Shown piece by piece: positions 55,745-64,000 of a stretch of DNA of 64,000 bases. Under the pieces are notes generated by a model. That model was not told the origin of the DNA. It saw only the letters and a list, made by a program, of their open reading frames with translations, and made no database searches. This DNA is from Spirochaetales bacterium (GTDB lineage Bacteria; Spirochaetota; Spirochaetia; SZUA-6; JAFGRV01), in NCBI GenBank assembly GCA_016930085.1, contig JAFGHO010000056.1, forward strand, positions 1 through 64,000, given 5' to 3'. Made by a program: the position numbers and the translations under genes. How positions within the stretch are numbered: the stretch's first letter is position 1; each line of letters starts with the position of its first letter.

Positions 55745-56920
55745 ATGAACAGGTTATATATTTTTATTTTCATCGTGCTTGCATTTCATACAACAGCCCA
55801 AACACCGGAAACCGGACTTACGGAGCTGCAGCGGGCATTCGGGTTTGCCCGGCCGGACGACAAATATGCTCTACTCCGGGAAGCGTCGGCCGGCGACATC
55901 GAATGGATGGGGCCGTTATTCCATGATGCGGTTACCTATGTCGTCGACAATGGCGATCTGCTTGAAACGATACCGGTCCTCAGGAAAATCGCCCTCCTTG
56001 CCGTCCGGTGCATCGATACGATTCAATACAAACCGGCAAAATATACGCTCTGGAAGCTTTTTCTCATTGACGAGACGAGACAGATGAGGGTGATCATTCT
56101 CGATACCATCTCTGACATTGCAAAAAGAGACGTGCAGCTGGTTCGGAATATGGCGGACTGGCTTGATCGGCGGAATAACGAAACGCTGGCGGGCAAAAAA
56201 CCCGACCTCCATGTTATAAAAGCGATGCTGGAGGTTCTCGGCAACATGGGTGATCCGGCGGCATTCGGTGCCCTGCTTCGCACAATGAACGCAGGCTATA
56301 TTGCACCGGTCGCAAAAACCGCCGAACGCGCGTTTTTCATGATACGGGGAGACACAACGCAAATGTATCTCGATTTCATACTGGAAGGATCGTTTCCTGA
56401 AAAAAAGGCCGCCCTCCTCATATCACGGAAAGACGAAAACTTGTCCGTACCGGCACAATGCAAAATCGCCGAGTTTTCCCTCGATGTTGCATTGCATTCC
56501 GTACAAAAGGATGCCGATGACGCATCGATCGCATCCGGGATCAGGAGAATTGCAGTGGAAGTGCTTGGTAAAGCCCGATGGTCGAGTGCCACGGGACTGG
56601 TTATCGAACATTTCAACAATCTGGTCGCCTCTTCAAACGGCCGCACACCCATGGAATCGGATCTCATCGATACCATCCGTGCACTCGGCAACATGAAAAC
56701 CCACGAGGCGGCCAAACGGCTTACCCTCTACCTGGAATTCATCAATTCCCTGACGGAAAGCGGCAAGCCGTACGATCTGCAGATCGTTCTGGCTTTGATT
56801 GCCGGCCTGGCGAACCTTGGTGACAAGGTTGCGGCATCGGCCCTCCTTGCCGTCGGACACATGGATTACAGTCTGACAATCAAAAACGCCGCAAAGGACG
56901 CAATGAAAAAACTGGATTAG
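55745..56920 (+). CDS. Exported HEAT-repeat protein
   Basis: The protein of 391 residues starts at an ATG after GGGATTGAG. A signal peptide ends near TTAQ. The rest is alpha-helical with HEAT-like spacing, for example VIKAMLEVLGNMGDPAAFGALL and DTIRALGNMKTHEAAKRL. There is no catalytic motif. Such proteins act as scaffolds in the periplasm or on surfaces. It stands 18 bases ahead of the comEC gene, so they may be co-transcribed. Confidence 0.78.
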   Translation: MNRLYIFIFIVLAFHTTAQTPETGLTELQRAFGFARPDDKYALLREASAGDIEWMGPLFHDAVTYVVDNGDLLETIPVLRKIALLAVRCIDTIQYKPAKYTLWKLFLIDETRQMRVIILDTISDIAKRDVQLVRNMADWLDRRNNETLAGKKPDLHVIKAMLEVLGNMGDPAAFGALLRTMNAGYIAPVAKTAERAFFMIRGDTTQMYLDFILEGSFPEKKAALLISRKDENLSVPAQCKIAEFSLDVALHSVQKDADDASIASGIRRIAVEVLGKARWSSATGLVIEHFNNLVASSNGRTPMESDLIDTIRALGNMKTHEAAKRLTLYLEFINSLTESGKPYDLQIVLALIAGLANLGDKVAASALLAVGHMDYSLTIKNAAKDAMKKLD

Positions 56921-56937
56921 TTAAAAAATATGCACAT

Positions 56938-58452
56938 ATGATGATCCATAGAAATATTTCTTTTCTCATTGTATTTTCAGCTTGTCTGGTACTCACCCTC
57001 TATTCACTGCGCGCCGGAACGGCGGTGTTACCCTGTTTGATAATCGCGATATTGGCGGGGGGCGCGGGTATCAGTCTCTTTGGATTTCATCATCCCCCGG
57101 CTAAACGGGCGGGCTTTTTTCTGATCGCCGCTGCCCTCGGTTTTTTTTCAGGTTTTTTTCTTTCCTCGAGAATAGATGCCGAACGCGGTGCGGGGTACAC
57201 CGGTATCCGGTTGTCACGTGTTCGTTATATTTCGGGGTATATCGAAAAAGACAGTGTCGCCCGGAAGGACGGCGGATATATCCATTATATCGGACTTGTT
57301 TCAGTGCGTTCCGCAGACATCATTGCCGATGCGCGCGGCGCGGTGATGCTTGTTTCCCCGTTCGGTAAAAAGCGTTATACCGGAGAAAAGATATCTGCAG
57401 CCACCACCCTTTCCGTATTCGACGGCAGCGACGAATCGGATATTCATTTTATCGCTTCCGCTCGTGAAGATAATATAAAAGCAGATGGCTTTACGTTTCC
57501 TGTATGGGAAATCCGTTATTCCATTATACGGATGCTTGAAGAGAGTATTGGCACCATGGGATACCCCGCATCTTCGCTTTTTGAAGCCCTCTTTCTCGGC
57601 GTCCGGGAACACTTACCGGATACTCTCCATGAGGGTTTCGAAAAGACGGGAACCCTCCATATACTCGCCCTCTCCGGTCTCCATGTCGGAATCATCTATC
57701 TTTTTATCACACTTCTGCTTTTTCCCCTCCCGTTTCATCGCGTTAAAATCATCGCAGGATTTTTTCTGGTCTGCTTCTACCTTTTTATTGTCGGTCCAAG
57801 ACCTTCACTGTTGCGGGCGGGAATAATGCTCATCGTTTTCGGTACCGGGTATCTTGTCATGCGGGAACGGGAACCGCTCAATCTTCTCGCAATCGCTGCA
57901 GCCGTCATTCTCTTCATCGACCCGCTCGCCGCATTTTCACTCTCGTTCCAGCTTTCGTTTTCAGCCATGCTGGGCATCATCATCCTCGGAAGACCTTTGG
58001 CCCGATTCCTTGCGCCATGGCTTCCCCGTTTCATCGGGTTTCCGCTCGCGCTGTCGATCGGCGCACAAACGGCGACCGCGCCGATAATCATGGCAAGCTT
58101 CGGAATTATCTATCCGGCCGGTATCCTTGTCACGCTTCTTATCGTTCCCCTGGTTACCGTTTTTCTATGGACGGGCATCATCTTCATGATCCTTGTTCGC
58201 ATTCCTGTTTCTTTTATAGGATGGACCGTGCAATACCTTCTCTCTTTTCTCTACCGGCTTATATTTTTGGTAAACGATTTTTTTTCGGCAATACCGGGTA
58301 TATCCGTTCAATTGGAAAACTCTTTCATTGTCTTTTTTCTCTTGGTCTTGCTTATCTTTCTATGGCCCCTTTCCTCTATCGCGCGTATCATCGGAAAAAA
58401 GGATGCGGGATTCGAAATCAATGCGAAAGCGGCTGCGGGAGGAGTACGGTGA
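56938..58452 (+). CDS. comEC: ComEC/Rec2-type competence protein, without metallo-beta-lactamase domain
   Basis: The 504-residue protein is a polytopic membrane channel of the DNA-uptake system. After two or three N-terminal helices and an OB-like segment with KDSVARKDGGYIHYIG, the competence core contains KTGTLHILALSGLHVGIIYL and FLIVGPRPSLLRAGIML-type helices (about 230-300). Full-length ComEC proteins are about 700-800 residues and end with a metallo-beta-lactamase domain. That domain is absent here. The stop TGA overlaps the rsmA GTG start by four bases. The ComFB gene at 63 kb is a second competence-related hint. Confidence 0.88.
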   Translation: MMIHRNISFLIVFSACLVLTLYSLRAGTAVLPCLIIAILAGGAGISLFGFHHPPAKRAGFFLIAAALGFFSGFFLSSRIDAERGAGYTGIRLSRVRYISGYIEKDSVARKDGGYIHYIGLVSVRSADIIADARGAVMLVSPFGKKRYTGEKISAATTLSVFDGSDESDIHFIASAREDNIKADGFTFPVWEIRYSIIRMLEESIGTMGYPASSLFEALFLGVREHLPDTLHEGFEKTGTLHILALSGLHVGIIYLFITLLLFPLPFHRVKIIAGFFLVCFYLFIVGPRPSLLRAGIMLIVFGTGYLVMREREPLNLLAIAAAVILFIDPLAAFSLSFQLSFSAMLGIIILGRPLARFLAPWLPRFIGFPLALSIGAQTATAPIIMASFGIIYPAGILVTLLIVPLVTVFLWTGIIFMILVRIPVSFIGWTVQYLLSFLYRLIFLVNDFFSAIPGISVQLENSFIVFFLLVLLIFLWPLSSIARIIGKKDAGFEINAKAAAGGVR

Positions 58453-59324
58453 ATGACAATTCGCCCTCTGAAATCCGCAACATCCTCAAGGAAAACAACC
58501 TTTCCCTCAAAAAGCGGTGGGGACAGAATTTTCTCGTTTCCGCAGAAATGAGAAAGAAGATTATACGGTATGTCAATCCTCAAAAAAACGAGGTTATCTG
58601 GGAAATCGGTCCCGGACTCGGCGCTTTGACCGGTCCCCTGCTTTCAGCAGGAGCGCGTGTGGTCGCTTTTGAGATCGATTTTGGCCTTGTCTCCTATCTG
58701 AAAACACGATTCGAACAATACCGGTCATTCACAATGGTCCGGGGAGATATCGTAAAAACATGGGGGGACGCACTCAATGCATACGGGATGCCGGCAAAAG
58801 TATTCGGAAATCTTCCTTATGCTTCTGCTTCAGCCATCATTCTTTCATTTATCACCAAAAACTTTTTACCCCCCAACCTCTATATTACCGTTCAAAAGGA
58901 GTCGGCCGATAGAATGTATGCGATGCCCGGTACCAGGGCGTATTCGTCCTTTTCAATCCTCTTCCGGTACTCATTTTCGATAAAAGAGCGCTTTCACCTG
59001 AAACCGTCCGCTTTTTATCCGGTACCGGAAGTGATGTCGACCTTTCTCCATGCGATCCCTTCCGAATACACCCTGACCCGTGAACAAAAAAACTTTTTTT
59101 TTGAGATTGTCCGATGTGCATTCCGGTCGCGGAGAAAGACACTGATCAACAATCTGATAAGGGAAAAAAACCTTCGGAATTTTTCAAAAGCGGAATTTGA
59201 AATCATTCTCGGAAAAGAAGGACTCGCGGCAGACACCCGGAGTGAATCATTATCCGTCGATGAGTTTATCCGGCTTGCACTCCGGCTTTATGATGAAAGG
59301 ACGAGAACAGGCTCGGTTGAATGA
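58449..59324 (+). CDS. rsmA: 16S rRNA dimethyltransferase
   Basis: The protein has 291 residues. It dimethylates two adenosines near the 3' end of 16S rRNA. It starts with GTG behind GGGAGGAGTACG and overlaps the comEC stop (GTGA). Motifs: WGQNFLVSAEMRKKII, EIGPGLGALTGPLL (AdoMet motif I), FEIDFGLVSYL and GNLPYASAS, where Tyr and Pro of NLPY line the active site. The frame is open upstream of this point only because it runs over comEC. Confidence 0.95.
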   Translation: MNDNSPSEIRNILKENNLSLKKRWGQNFLVSAEMRKKIIRYVNPQKNEVIWEIGPGLGALTGPLLSAGARVVAFEIDFGLVSYLKTRFEQYRSFTMVRGDIVKTWGDALNAYGMPAKVFGNLPYASASAIILSFITKNFLPPNLYITVQKESADRMYAMPGTRAYSSFSILFRYSFSIKERFHLKPSAFYPVPEVMSTFLHAIPSEYTLTREQKNFFFEIVRCAFRSRRKTLINNLIREKNLRNFSKAEFEIILGKEGLAADTRSESLSVDEFIRLALRLYDERTRTGSVE

Positions 59325-59354
59325 AACCGGATTATGTGGTATAGTTTCAATTGT

Positions 59355-60038
59355 ATGAAACATCCGGTTACCTTTCCTGCCATTATGATCGTCATGATCG
59401 GAGCAGCACCTCTTTCTCCTCTTTGTTCAGACGAATATTTTACGTACCGCGAGGTATCCGGTAAAGGGGAGGCGGAAATTGTCTGGACGAAACTTGAAAG
59501 AAACGACTCCTATATTGTCTATGAAAGAAATGACGGTTGGATAAAAAAAATGATCCTCGATCACGATACCTATGAAACGCAGGAACTCTCCTATATGACG
59601 GAAAAAAAAGATATCAAGGCCGTAAAAAAAGGGGATATCGTTTATCTCTCCGGCAGGCAGAATGGCAGGGAAATCCACAAGGAATACAAACTGTACGGTC
59701 TTCCCTGGATCGGTTCCGTTGAGATGAGCGGCCTTTCATTTATCAAAGACTCAAGCCGCGACTCGCTTTTTTTTTACAGAATTCTGGAAGAAAATCTCAC
59801 GATGTATAAACTGGTGATGATTAAAAAAGGAAAAGAAGATATCACGATCAACGGAAAGACATATCACGCCCATCGCATTAAAATATATGCGGACGGATTG
59901 TTGTCTCTTTTTTATTCCGCGGATGCGTGGTACAGCGAAGACGGAGTGTATCTTCGATATAAAAGTACCGCCACACCGCCGGGTATACCAGCCACCCTTA
60001 CCGAATTGATACAACATGAAATTATCGGTTCCGAATAA
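59355..60038 (+). CDS. Exported protein of unknown function
   Basis: The protein has about 227 residues from the ATG (MKHPVTF). A signal peptide runs to about residue 28 (PLSPLCSD). The mature part is strand-rich and Lys/Tyr rich (SYIVYERNDGWIKKMIL, GLPWIGSVEMSGLSF), resembling outer-membrane or periplasmic beta proteins such as DUF3108-like ones, but no firm match. SD is weak. It lies 30 bases after rsmA. Confidence 0.65.
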   Translation: MKHPVTFPAIMIVMIGAAPLSPLCSDEYFTYREVSGKGEAEIVWTKLERNDSYIVYERNDGWIKKMILDHDTYETQELSYMTEKKDIKAVKKGDIVYLSGRQNGREIHKEYKLYGLPWIGSVEMSGLSFIKDSSRDSLFFYRILEENLTMYKLVMIKKGKEDITINGKTYHAHRIKIYADGLLSLFYSADAWYSEDGVYLRYKSTATPPGIPATLTELIQHEIIGSE

Positions 60039-60061
60039 TAAAGGCGTTCGTCTTTTTCTTG

Positions 60062-60937
60062 CTACAGCAGCGCTGCCTGCTTCATCACCGAAACGAGTTT
60101 TTCCTTATTCTCTTTTGCCATGGGGCAGAGCGGCAGACGATACACTTCCTTTATCATGCCTTTTAGCGCGCAGGCCGCTTTCACCGGAATAGGATTCGTT
60201 TCCAAAAACATTGCCTTGAAGAGGGGAAGGAGTTCGTAGTGCTTTTTCCGGGCCGTTTCAACATCGCCGTTCAGGGCGGCGTTGACAAAAGCCGAAATCC
60301 TGTCCGGAACGAGATTGCTGGTAACGGAAACGATACCGCGGCCTCCCAGGATGATAAGGGGAAACGTGAGATTATCATCGCCTGAAAGAACCACGAAGGA
60401 GTCCGGCTTTGCCGCGATCAGGTCCATCATTTGATTGAGATCGCCGCTTGCTTCTTTCACCCCGACGATATTCGGGTGTTGTGCCAGTTTGAGCATGGTG
60501 CGGTTTTCAATATTTTTTCCGGTTCTGCCTGGAATGTTATACACGATGATGGGCACATCGACATTATCCGCGATACTCATAAAGTGACGGTAAAAGCCTT
60601 CCTGGGTCGGTTTGTTGTAATAGGGGGCAACCTGAAGCGACGCATCGACCCCGCAATCCTTTGCCCTTTTGGTCAGGTTGATCGCTTCCCGGGTACAATT
60701 TGAACCTGTTCCCGCAATGACGGGAACCCTTTTATTGACGTGCTCGGTGACGATACGGATCACCTCGATATGTTCGTCGTGGTTCATGGTCGGGCTTTCT
60801 CCCGAGGTCCCCATAGGAAGAAGGCCGTGAACTCCATTTTCAATCTGGAAATCGACCAGCTTCTTGAGTGAAACGGCATCAATATCGCCGTTTTCCTCAA
60901 ATGGTGTAATAAGTGCGGTAATCACTCCTTCAAACAT
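60062..60937 (-). CDS. dapA: 4-hydroxy-tetrahydrodipicolinate synthase
   Basis: DapA condenses pyruvate and aspartate semialdehyde in lysine and peptidoglycan synthesis. The 291-residue protein begins at the ATG (MFEGVITALITPF) behind CGGAGGCC. Motifs: GTSGESPTM with the Thr/Thr-Tyr pocket, PIIVYNIPGRTG with the catalytic Tyr, and VGVKEASGDL with the Schiff-base Lys. The gene follows dapB by 14 bases on the same strand. Confidence 0.96.
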   Translation of the reverse strand: MFEGVITALITPFEENGDIDAVSLKKLVDFQIENGVHGLLPMGTSGESPTMNHDEHIEVIRIVTEHVNKRVPVIAGTGSNCTREAINLTKRAKDCGVDASLQVAPYYNKPTQEGFYRHFMSIADNVDVPIIVYNIPGRTGKNIENRTMLKLAQHPNIVGVKEASGDLNQMMDLIAAKPDSFVVLSGDDNLTFPLIILGGRGIVSVTSNLVPDRISAFVNAALNGDVETARKKHYELLPLFKAMFLETNPIPVKAACALKGMIKEVYRLPLCPMAKENKEKLVSVMKQAALL

Positions 60938-60951
60938 AATAGGCCTCCGTT

Positions 60952-61692
60952 TTATTGAAGAATTTCGGAAATAAAATCGTCTATCGAATAAAAACCGGTC
61001 TTCTCTCCAAGCCATTCCGCAGCGATAACGGCACCCAATGCCAAACCGCTTCTGTTTCTGGCTGAATGAGAGAGTGATATCGTATCCGCAACCGAGTCTA
61101 TCATGACCGTATGAATTCCCGGAACGTTCCCCCCCCGAAGCGATGCCATATGAAGTTCGTTCTCACCGATCGTTCTGTCGCATTTATCGGTGAGGATGGT
61201 ATCCTTCCGCCCGCAATTGTCTAAAATCGCGCGTCCGATCGACAGTGCTGTCCCGGACGGCGAATCTTTTTTATACTTGTGATGGATTTCATATCCCATA
61301 ATATCGTAATCCGGAAACGGATTAATTAAACGGGCCGCTTCGGCGACGAGTTTGAAAAAGATATGCGCGCCTATCGAAAAATTCGATCCGTACAGGTACC
61401 CGATTTCACTCTTTTTCACCCTCTCCCTCGCTTCATCCACCCTGTCATACCACCCGGTCGTACCGACAACGGCGGAAATGCCGAATTCGGTATAATGGGC
61501 AAGGTTGTCCAAAACAGAACCGGGAAAAGAAAATTCGATGGCAATATCCGCCCTGTCCGCGAGTTCTTTCGTAAGGACGGGACTGTCGCCGGTCAAAGGA
61601 TCAACAGTACCGATAATTTCATGATTCCTGCCATGCAAAACGGCTTCCACTTCTTTTCCCATTCTGCCGTAGCCGACTATGATAACCTTCAT
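60952..61692 (-). CDS. dapB: 4-hydroxy-tetrahydrodipicolinate reductase
   Basis: This is the second common step after DapA. The 246-residue protein has the N-terminal nucleotide-binding motif VGYGRMGKEVEAVL, the substrate-binding YGSNFSIGAHIFFKLV, and EIHHKYKKDSPSGTAL with the catalytic His-Lys pair. It heads a dapB-dapA operon. A short intergenic region (61693-61830) separates it from pta, with no gene seen. Confidence 0.96.
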   Translation of the reverse strand: MKVIIVGYGRMGKEVEAVLHGRNHEIIGTVDPLTGDSPVLTKELADRADIAIEFSFPGSVLDNLAHYTEFGISAVVGTTGWYDRVDEARERVKKSEIGYLYGSNFSIGAHIFFKLVAEAARLINPFPDYDIMGYEIHHKYKKDSPSGTALSIGRAILDNCGRKDTILTDKCDRTIGENELHMASLRGGNVPGIHTVMIDSVADTISLSHSARNRSGLALGAVIAAEWLGEKTGFYSIDDFISEILQ

Positions 61693-61830
61693 GCCCCCAT
61701 AATAAATGGAGATTAAAAAAGAAGCAAGGGGGTAAGCCGGACTTCTATACGGAAGTGACGATTGATAAAGGTGTTTACGGGAAATTCTCGAGTGTTCCTG
61801 CCGGTAGACCGGTAACTGCTGTCGGGGTTT

Positions 61831-62817
61831 TTACAACATGGTCAATACCGACACAATCACGATATCATTCACCGTGCAGCCGCGGGAAAGATCGCTTACC
61901 GGGTAAGAAAAACCCTGCAACAAGGGGCCGTAGGCTTGAAATCCGGCCAATCGTTGCACGAGTTTATAGCAGATATTGCCCGATTCGAGATTCGGAAACA
62001 CGAGCACGTTCGCCTTTCCCCCGACCGGTGAACCCGGCGCCTTTACACCGGCGACCTCGGGAACAAGTGCGGCATCCGCCTGCAGTTCTCCGTCGACCGT
62101 GAGTCCCGGCGCCTTTTCCCTGATGATGGAAACGGCATTCCGTACCTTTGCCACCAGGGGATGCTGCGCACTCCCTTTTGTCGAATACGAGAGAAGCGCG
62201 ATAACTGGTTCGGTTGAAAGATATTTTTTACATGATTCCGCCGCAGCCAGTGCGATTTCAGCAAGTTGCCGGGCATCGGGGTCCGGAATAGTACCGCAAT
62301 CGGAAAAAATAAGCTGCCCGTTGCGGCCCCATGCCGAACCGGTCTTACTCATGACAAAACAGGAAGAGGCGACCTCGATACCCGGTGCTGTCTTGATGAT
62401 TTTGAGGGATGCCCGAAGGACATCCGCCGTGGCGGAAGCCGCGCCCGCAACCATTGAATCCGCACAACCTTTTCTCACCATCATTGCCCCCCAATAAAGG
62501 GGATTCATGAGATTCCGGCGCGCGTCATCGACGGTTTCACCTTTGTGCTTTCGCAACGCGACATATTCATCGACATATTCATCGAAACGTTCCTTGTTGC
62601 CGGGAACTTCCATGTACATGCCGTCAAGCTCGATCCCCGCATCGCACGCTGCTTCCCGGATCTCGACCGCGTTGCCGATGAGAAAAATGGAACGCACCAA
62701 CTCTTCTTCTTTCAATATCCCGGCCGCCTTGAGAATTCTTTGATCGGTACCCTCGGGGAAAACGATTGTTTTTGGTGATTGTTTTACCTTTGCTTTAATC
62801 GATGTAATGAATTCCAT
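61831..62817 (-). CDS. pta: Phosphate acetyltransferase
   Basis: Pta interconverts acetyl-CoA and acetyl phosphate, for ATP from fermentation when paired with acetate kinase. The 328-residue protein has [16 protein letters not shown] near the start, [30 protein letters not shown] and the closing [14 protein letters not shown]. It is a short, catalytic-domain-only Pta. No acetate kinase gene lies in the window. It is the only gene of its unit as far as can be seen. Confidence 0.96.
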   Translation of the reverse strand: MEFITSIKAKVKQSPKTIVFPEGTDQRILKAAGILKEEELVRSIFLIGNAVEIREAACDAGIELDGMYMEVPGNKERFDEYVDEYVALRKHKGETVDDARRNLMNPLYWGAMMVRKGCADSMVAGAASATADVLRASLKIIKTAPGIEVASSCFVMSKTGSAWGRNGQLIFSDCGTIPDPDARQLAEIALAAAESCKKYLSTEPVIALLSYSTKGSAQHPLVAKVRNAVSIIREKAPGLTVDGELQADAALVPEVAGVKAPGSPVGGKANVLVFPNLESGNICYKLVQRLAGFQAYGPLLQGFSYPVSDLSRGCTVNDIVIVSVLTML

Positions 62818-63029
62818 TTATCTTTCTCCGGCATTTATTTGCTATTCAATTGTATCTTGTTCAGAAATCGACACTATATTCAATCTACAAAATATTCCTT
62901 CCGCCGTGCTTCGGTCGACAGTGAGTGCGGAGAACCGTCGCGTCACATACACAATATACAGATCCCCGTTGCGTAAGTCCCCAGGCAATGTCCCGATTCA
63001 CCACAATATGAACCGTTGCTCCCATTCTC

Positions 63030-63320
63030 TCATTCGTGAGACGGATTGTCTCCGATCTTCTTTATCGCTTCCGCGACGATTTTCTTGACTTCATTGCCGT
63101 ATTCCGATCCTGCCGCAGATTCCGAATATAATTTCCCCAGGAGAGATACCCTGTAATAAGGTTTTGTCTTATTCAGGGCATAAGCCGCCATATCAAGAAT
63201 ACAATCCTGACATTTGCATATCTTTTCTTTCTCCTTGAGTTGTTTCTCGAGTTCATCCTGAACCAGGCGTTCCGCGGCATTGACCAGCAATTCGAAATTA
63301 TAATCTTCCCGTATTCCCAT
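63030..63320 (-). CDS. ComFB-family late competence protein
   Basis: The protein of 96 residues matches ComFB: AERLVQDELEKQL near the start, the double-cysteine KICKCQDCILDMAAYALNK, and a following PYYRVSLLGKLY. ComFB proteins occur in competence operons and in other bacteria of unknown function; some cyanobacterial members bind cyclic di-nucleotides. The zinc-like cysteines are visible, three within the CKCQDC region. The AGGAAGGGAACT sequence lies just upstream as SD. Confidence 0.85.
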   Translation of the reverse strand: MGIREDYNFELLVNAAERLVQDELEKQLKEKEKICKCQDCILDMAAYALNKTKPYYRVSLLGKLYSESAAGSEYGNEVKKIVAEAIKKIGDNPSHE

Positions 63321-63365
63321 AGTTCCCTTCCTCTTTTCTTTACTCTTTTTCCTTCTTTCTATCTA

Positions 63366-64000
63366 TTATCGTATATCATGCGATAAATTTTCAAATTTTG
63401 TATACTTCGGAATGAAGACGAGTTTTATCGTTCCGACCGGACCGTTTCTCTGTTTCGCGATATCGATATCGGTTTGAACACCGTCCGCTTCGGCACTCTC
63501 GTCGCCCTTTCGCTCTCTATGTAGAAAAATCACGACATCGGCGTCCTGTTCGATCGAACCGGACTCCCTTATATCGGCAAGGGTCGGTTTTTTCCCCTCC
63601 GTTTCCCTGCGTACCTGGGAAAGGGCGACAACCGGCACCTTTAATTCCCTTGCGAGGGCTTTGAGTGATCTGCTGATTTCAGCGATCTGTTCGTGCCGCG
63701 GAATATCCCTGGATTCCGCCGTAATAAGCGTAATATAATCGATAAAAATGATTTTCACCTTCTCCATGGCGACCATCCTGCGGGCGAGCGCCCTGAGATC
63801 GAGAAGCTTGAGATTCGGCGTATCGTCGATATAAAGGGGAGCCTCATAAATACGTCCGGCGGCCTGAAGGAGGTTGTGAAAATCGGAGGGCCGTAATAAT
63901 CCCGTCCTTATCTTTTTCGAATCGAGTCTGGCTTCGCTGCTTACCAGCCGCTGCATAAGGGCCATACTCGACATTTCGAGCGTAAAAAAACCGACGGGTA
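63366..64000 (-). CDS. dnaB: Replicative DNA helicase DnaB, C-terminal part, cut by the window edge
   Basis: At least 211 residues of the RecA-like ATPase domain are visible, and the reading frame runs off the end at 64000. Upstream codons translate PVGFFTLEMSSMALMQRL, the H1a/H2 region. Next come KVKIIFIDYITLIT (Walker B/H2), VALSQVRRETEGKKPTLADIRESG (H3) and FLHRERK with the arginine region. The rest is a normal C-terminus. It is the 3' end of the gene; the Walker A part lies outside the window. Confidence 0.94.
   Translation of the reverse strand, partial: PVGFFTLEMSSMALMQRLVSSEARLDSKKIRTGLLRPSDFHNLLQAAGRIYEAPLYIDDTPNLKLLDLRALARRMVAMEKVKIIFIDYITLITAESRDIPRHEQIAEISRSLKALARELKVPVVALSQVRRETEGKKPTLADIRESGSIEQDADVVIFLHRERKGDESAEADGVQTDIDIAKQRNGPVGTIKLVFIPKYTKFENLSHDIR

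Noticed and set aside
1..64000. Search for tRNA, rRNA, CRISPR arrays, insertion sequences and prophage genes
   Set aside because: No cloverleaf-like sequence, spaced direct repeats, transposase or phage structural gene was recognised by eye. Small RNAs cannot be excluded without computation.

Overview
The window reads as chromosomal DNA of a diderm, probably anaerobic, polysaccharide-degrading bacterium. A free-living spirochaete is my best guess. That guess rests on the many lipoproteins and exported beta-rich proteins of unknown function, a citramalate-synthase-type route to isoleucine, cohesin/dockerin modules on lipoproteins and esterases, PyrK/PyrD, Pta, and the style of the EAL-TPR and HD proteins. 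No rRNA, tRNA, CRISPR array or insertion sequence was seen.

Layout. 1-6.6 kb: an AT-rich orphan gene with a promoter, a RecQ-type helicase, a ribosome-hibernation/stress operon (phosphoribosyltransferase, baeRF-type eRF1-like protein, HPF fused to a cold-shock domain) and a SMUG1 glycosylase/PEBP pair. 6.8-21.3 kb: a surface and carbohydrate region with a GH9 endoglucanase lipoprotein, two CsgG-like/barrel proteins, an ECF sigma factor with a FecR-like partner, a lipoprotein resembling thiol-activated (cholesterol-dependent) cytolysins, two dockerin-bearing esterases (a CE15 glucuronoyl esterase and an SGNH esterase) and two tandem cohesin-like lipoproteins. Together the last four look like a small surface-displayed cellulosome-like system. 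21.5-34.9 kb: a YhhN membrane protein, a CBM-CsgG fusion, a heterodimeric ABC exporter, an isoleucine-rich leader-peptide attenuator in front of a citramalate/isopropylmalate synthase, PyrK-PyrD, a LamG-like lipoprotein and a B12-binding radical SAM protein.

35-42 kb: a ferritin-like protein, a cyclic-nucleotide-binding protein that appears to start at ATC, and thiL and thiC (the latter behind a TPP riboswitch). Between thiL and thiC lies a strongly AT-rich, opposite-strand pair, an OLD/AAA ATPase plus a TOPRIM (DUF3226-like) protein, which is a candidate anti-phage system. 42-52 kb: a GGDEF-like/EAL/TPR protein, a degenerate nucleotidyltransferase-HD protein, a cyclophilin-like protein, a GH94 disaccharide phosphorylase, an SLC12-like transporter and a DUF72 protein. 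52.5-64 kb: largely housekeeping (pyruvate kinase, a ComEC core, RsmA, DapA/DapB, Pta, ComFB and the C-terminal part of DnaB, cut by the window edge) with several unknown exported proteins.

The genes suggest a cell that hydrolyses plant cell wall at its surface (GH9, CE15, SGNH esterase, cohesin/dockerin) and phosphorolyses the resulting disaccharides inside (GH94), then ferments through pyruvate kinase and Pta. All functions are inferred from sequence motifs recognised by eye. No database search was run.
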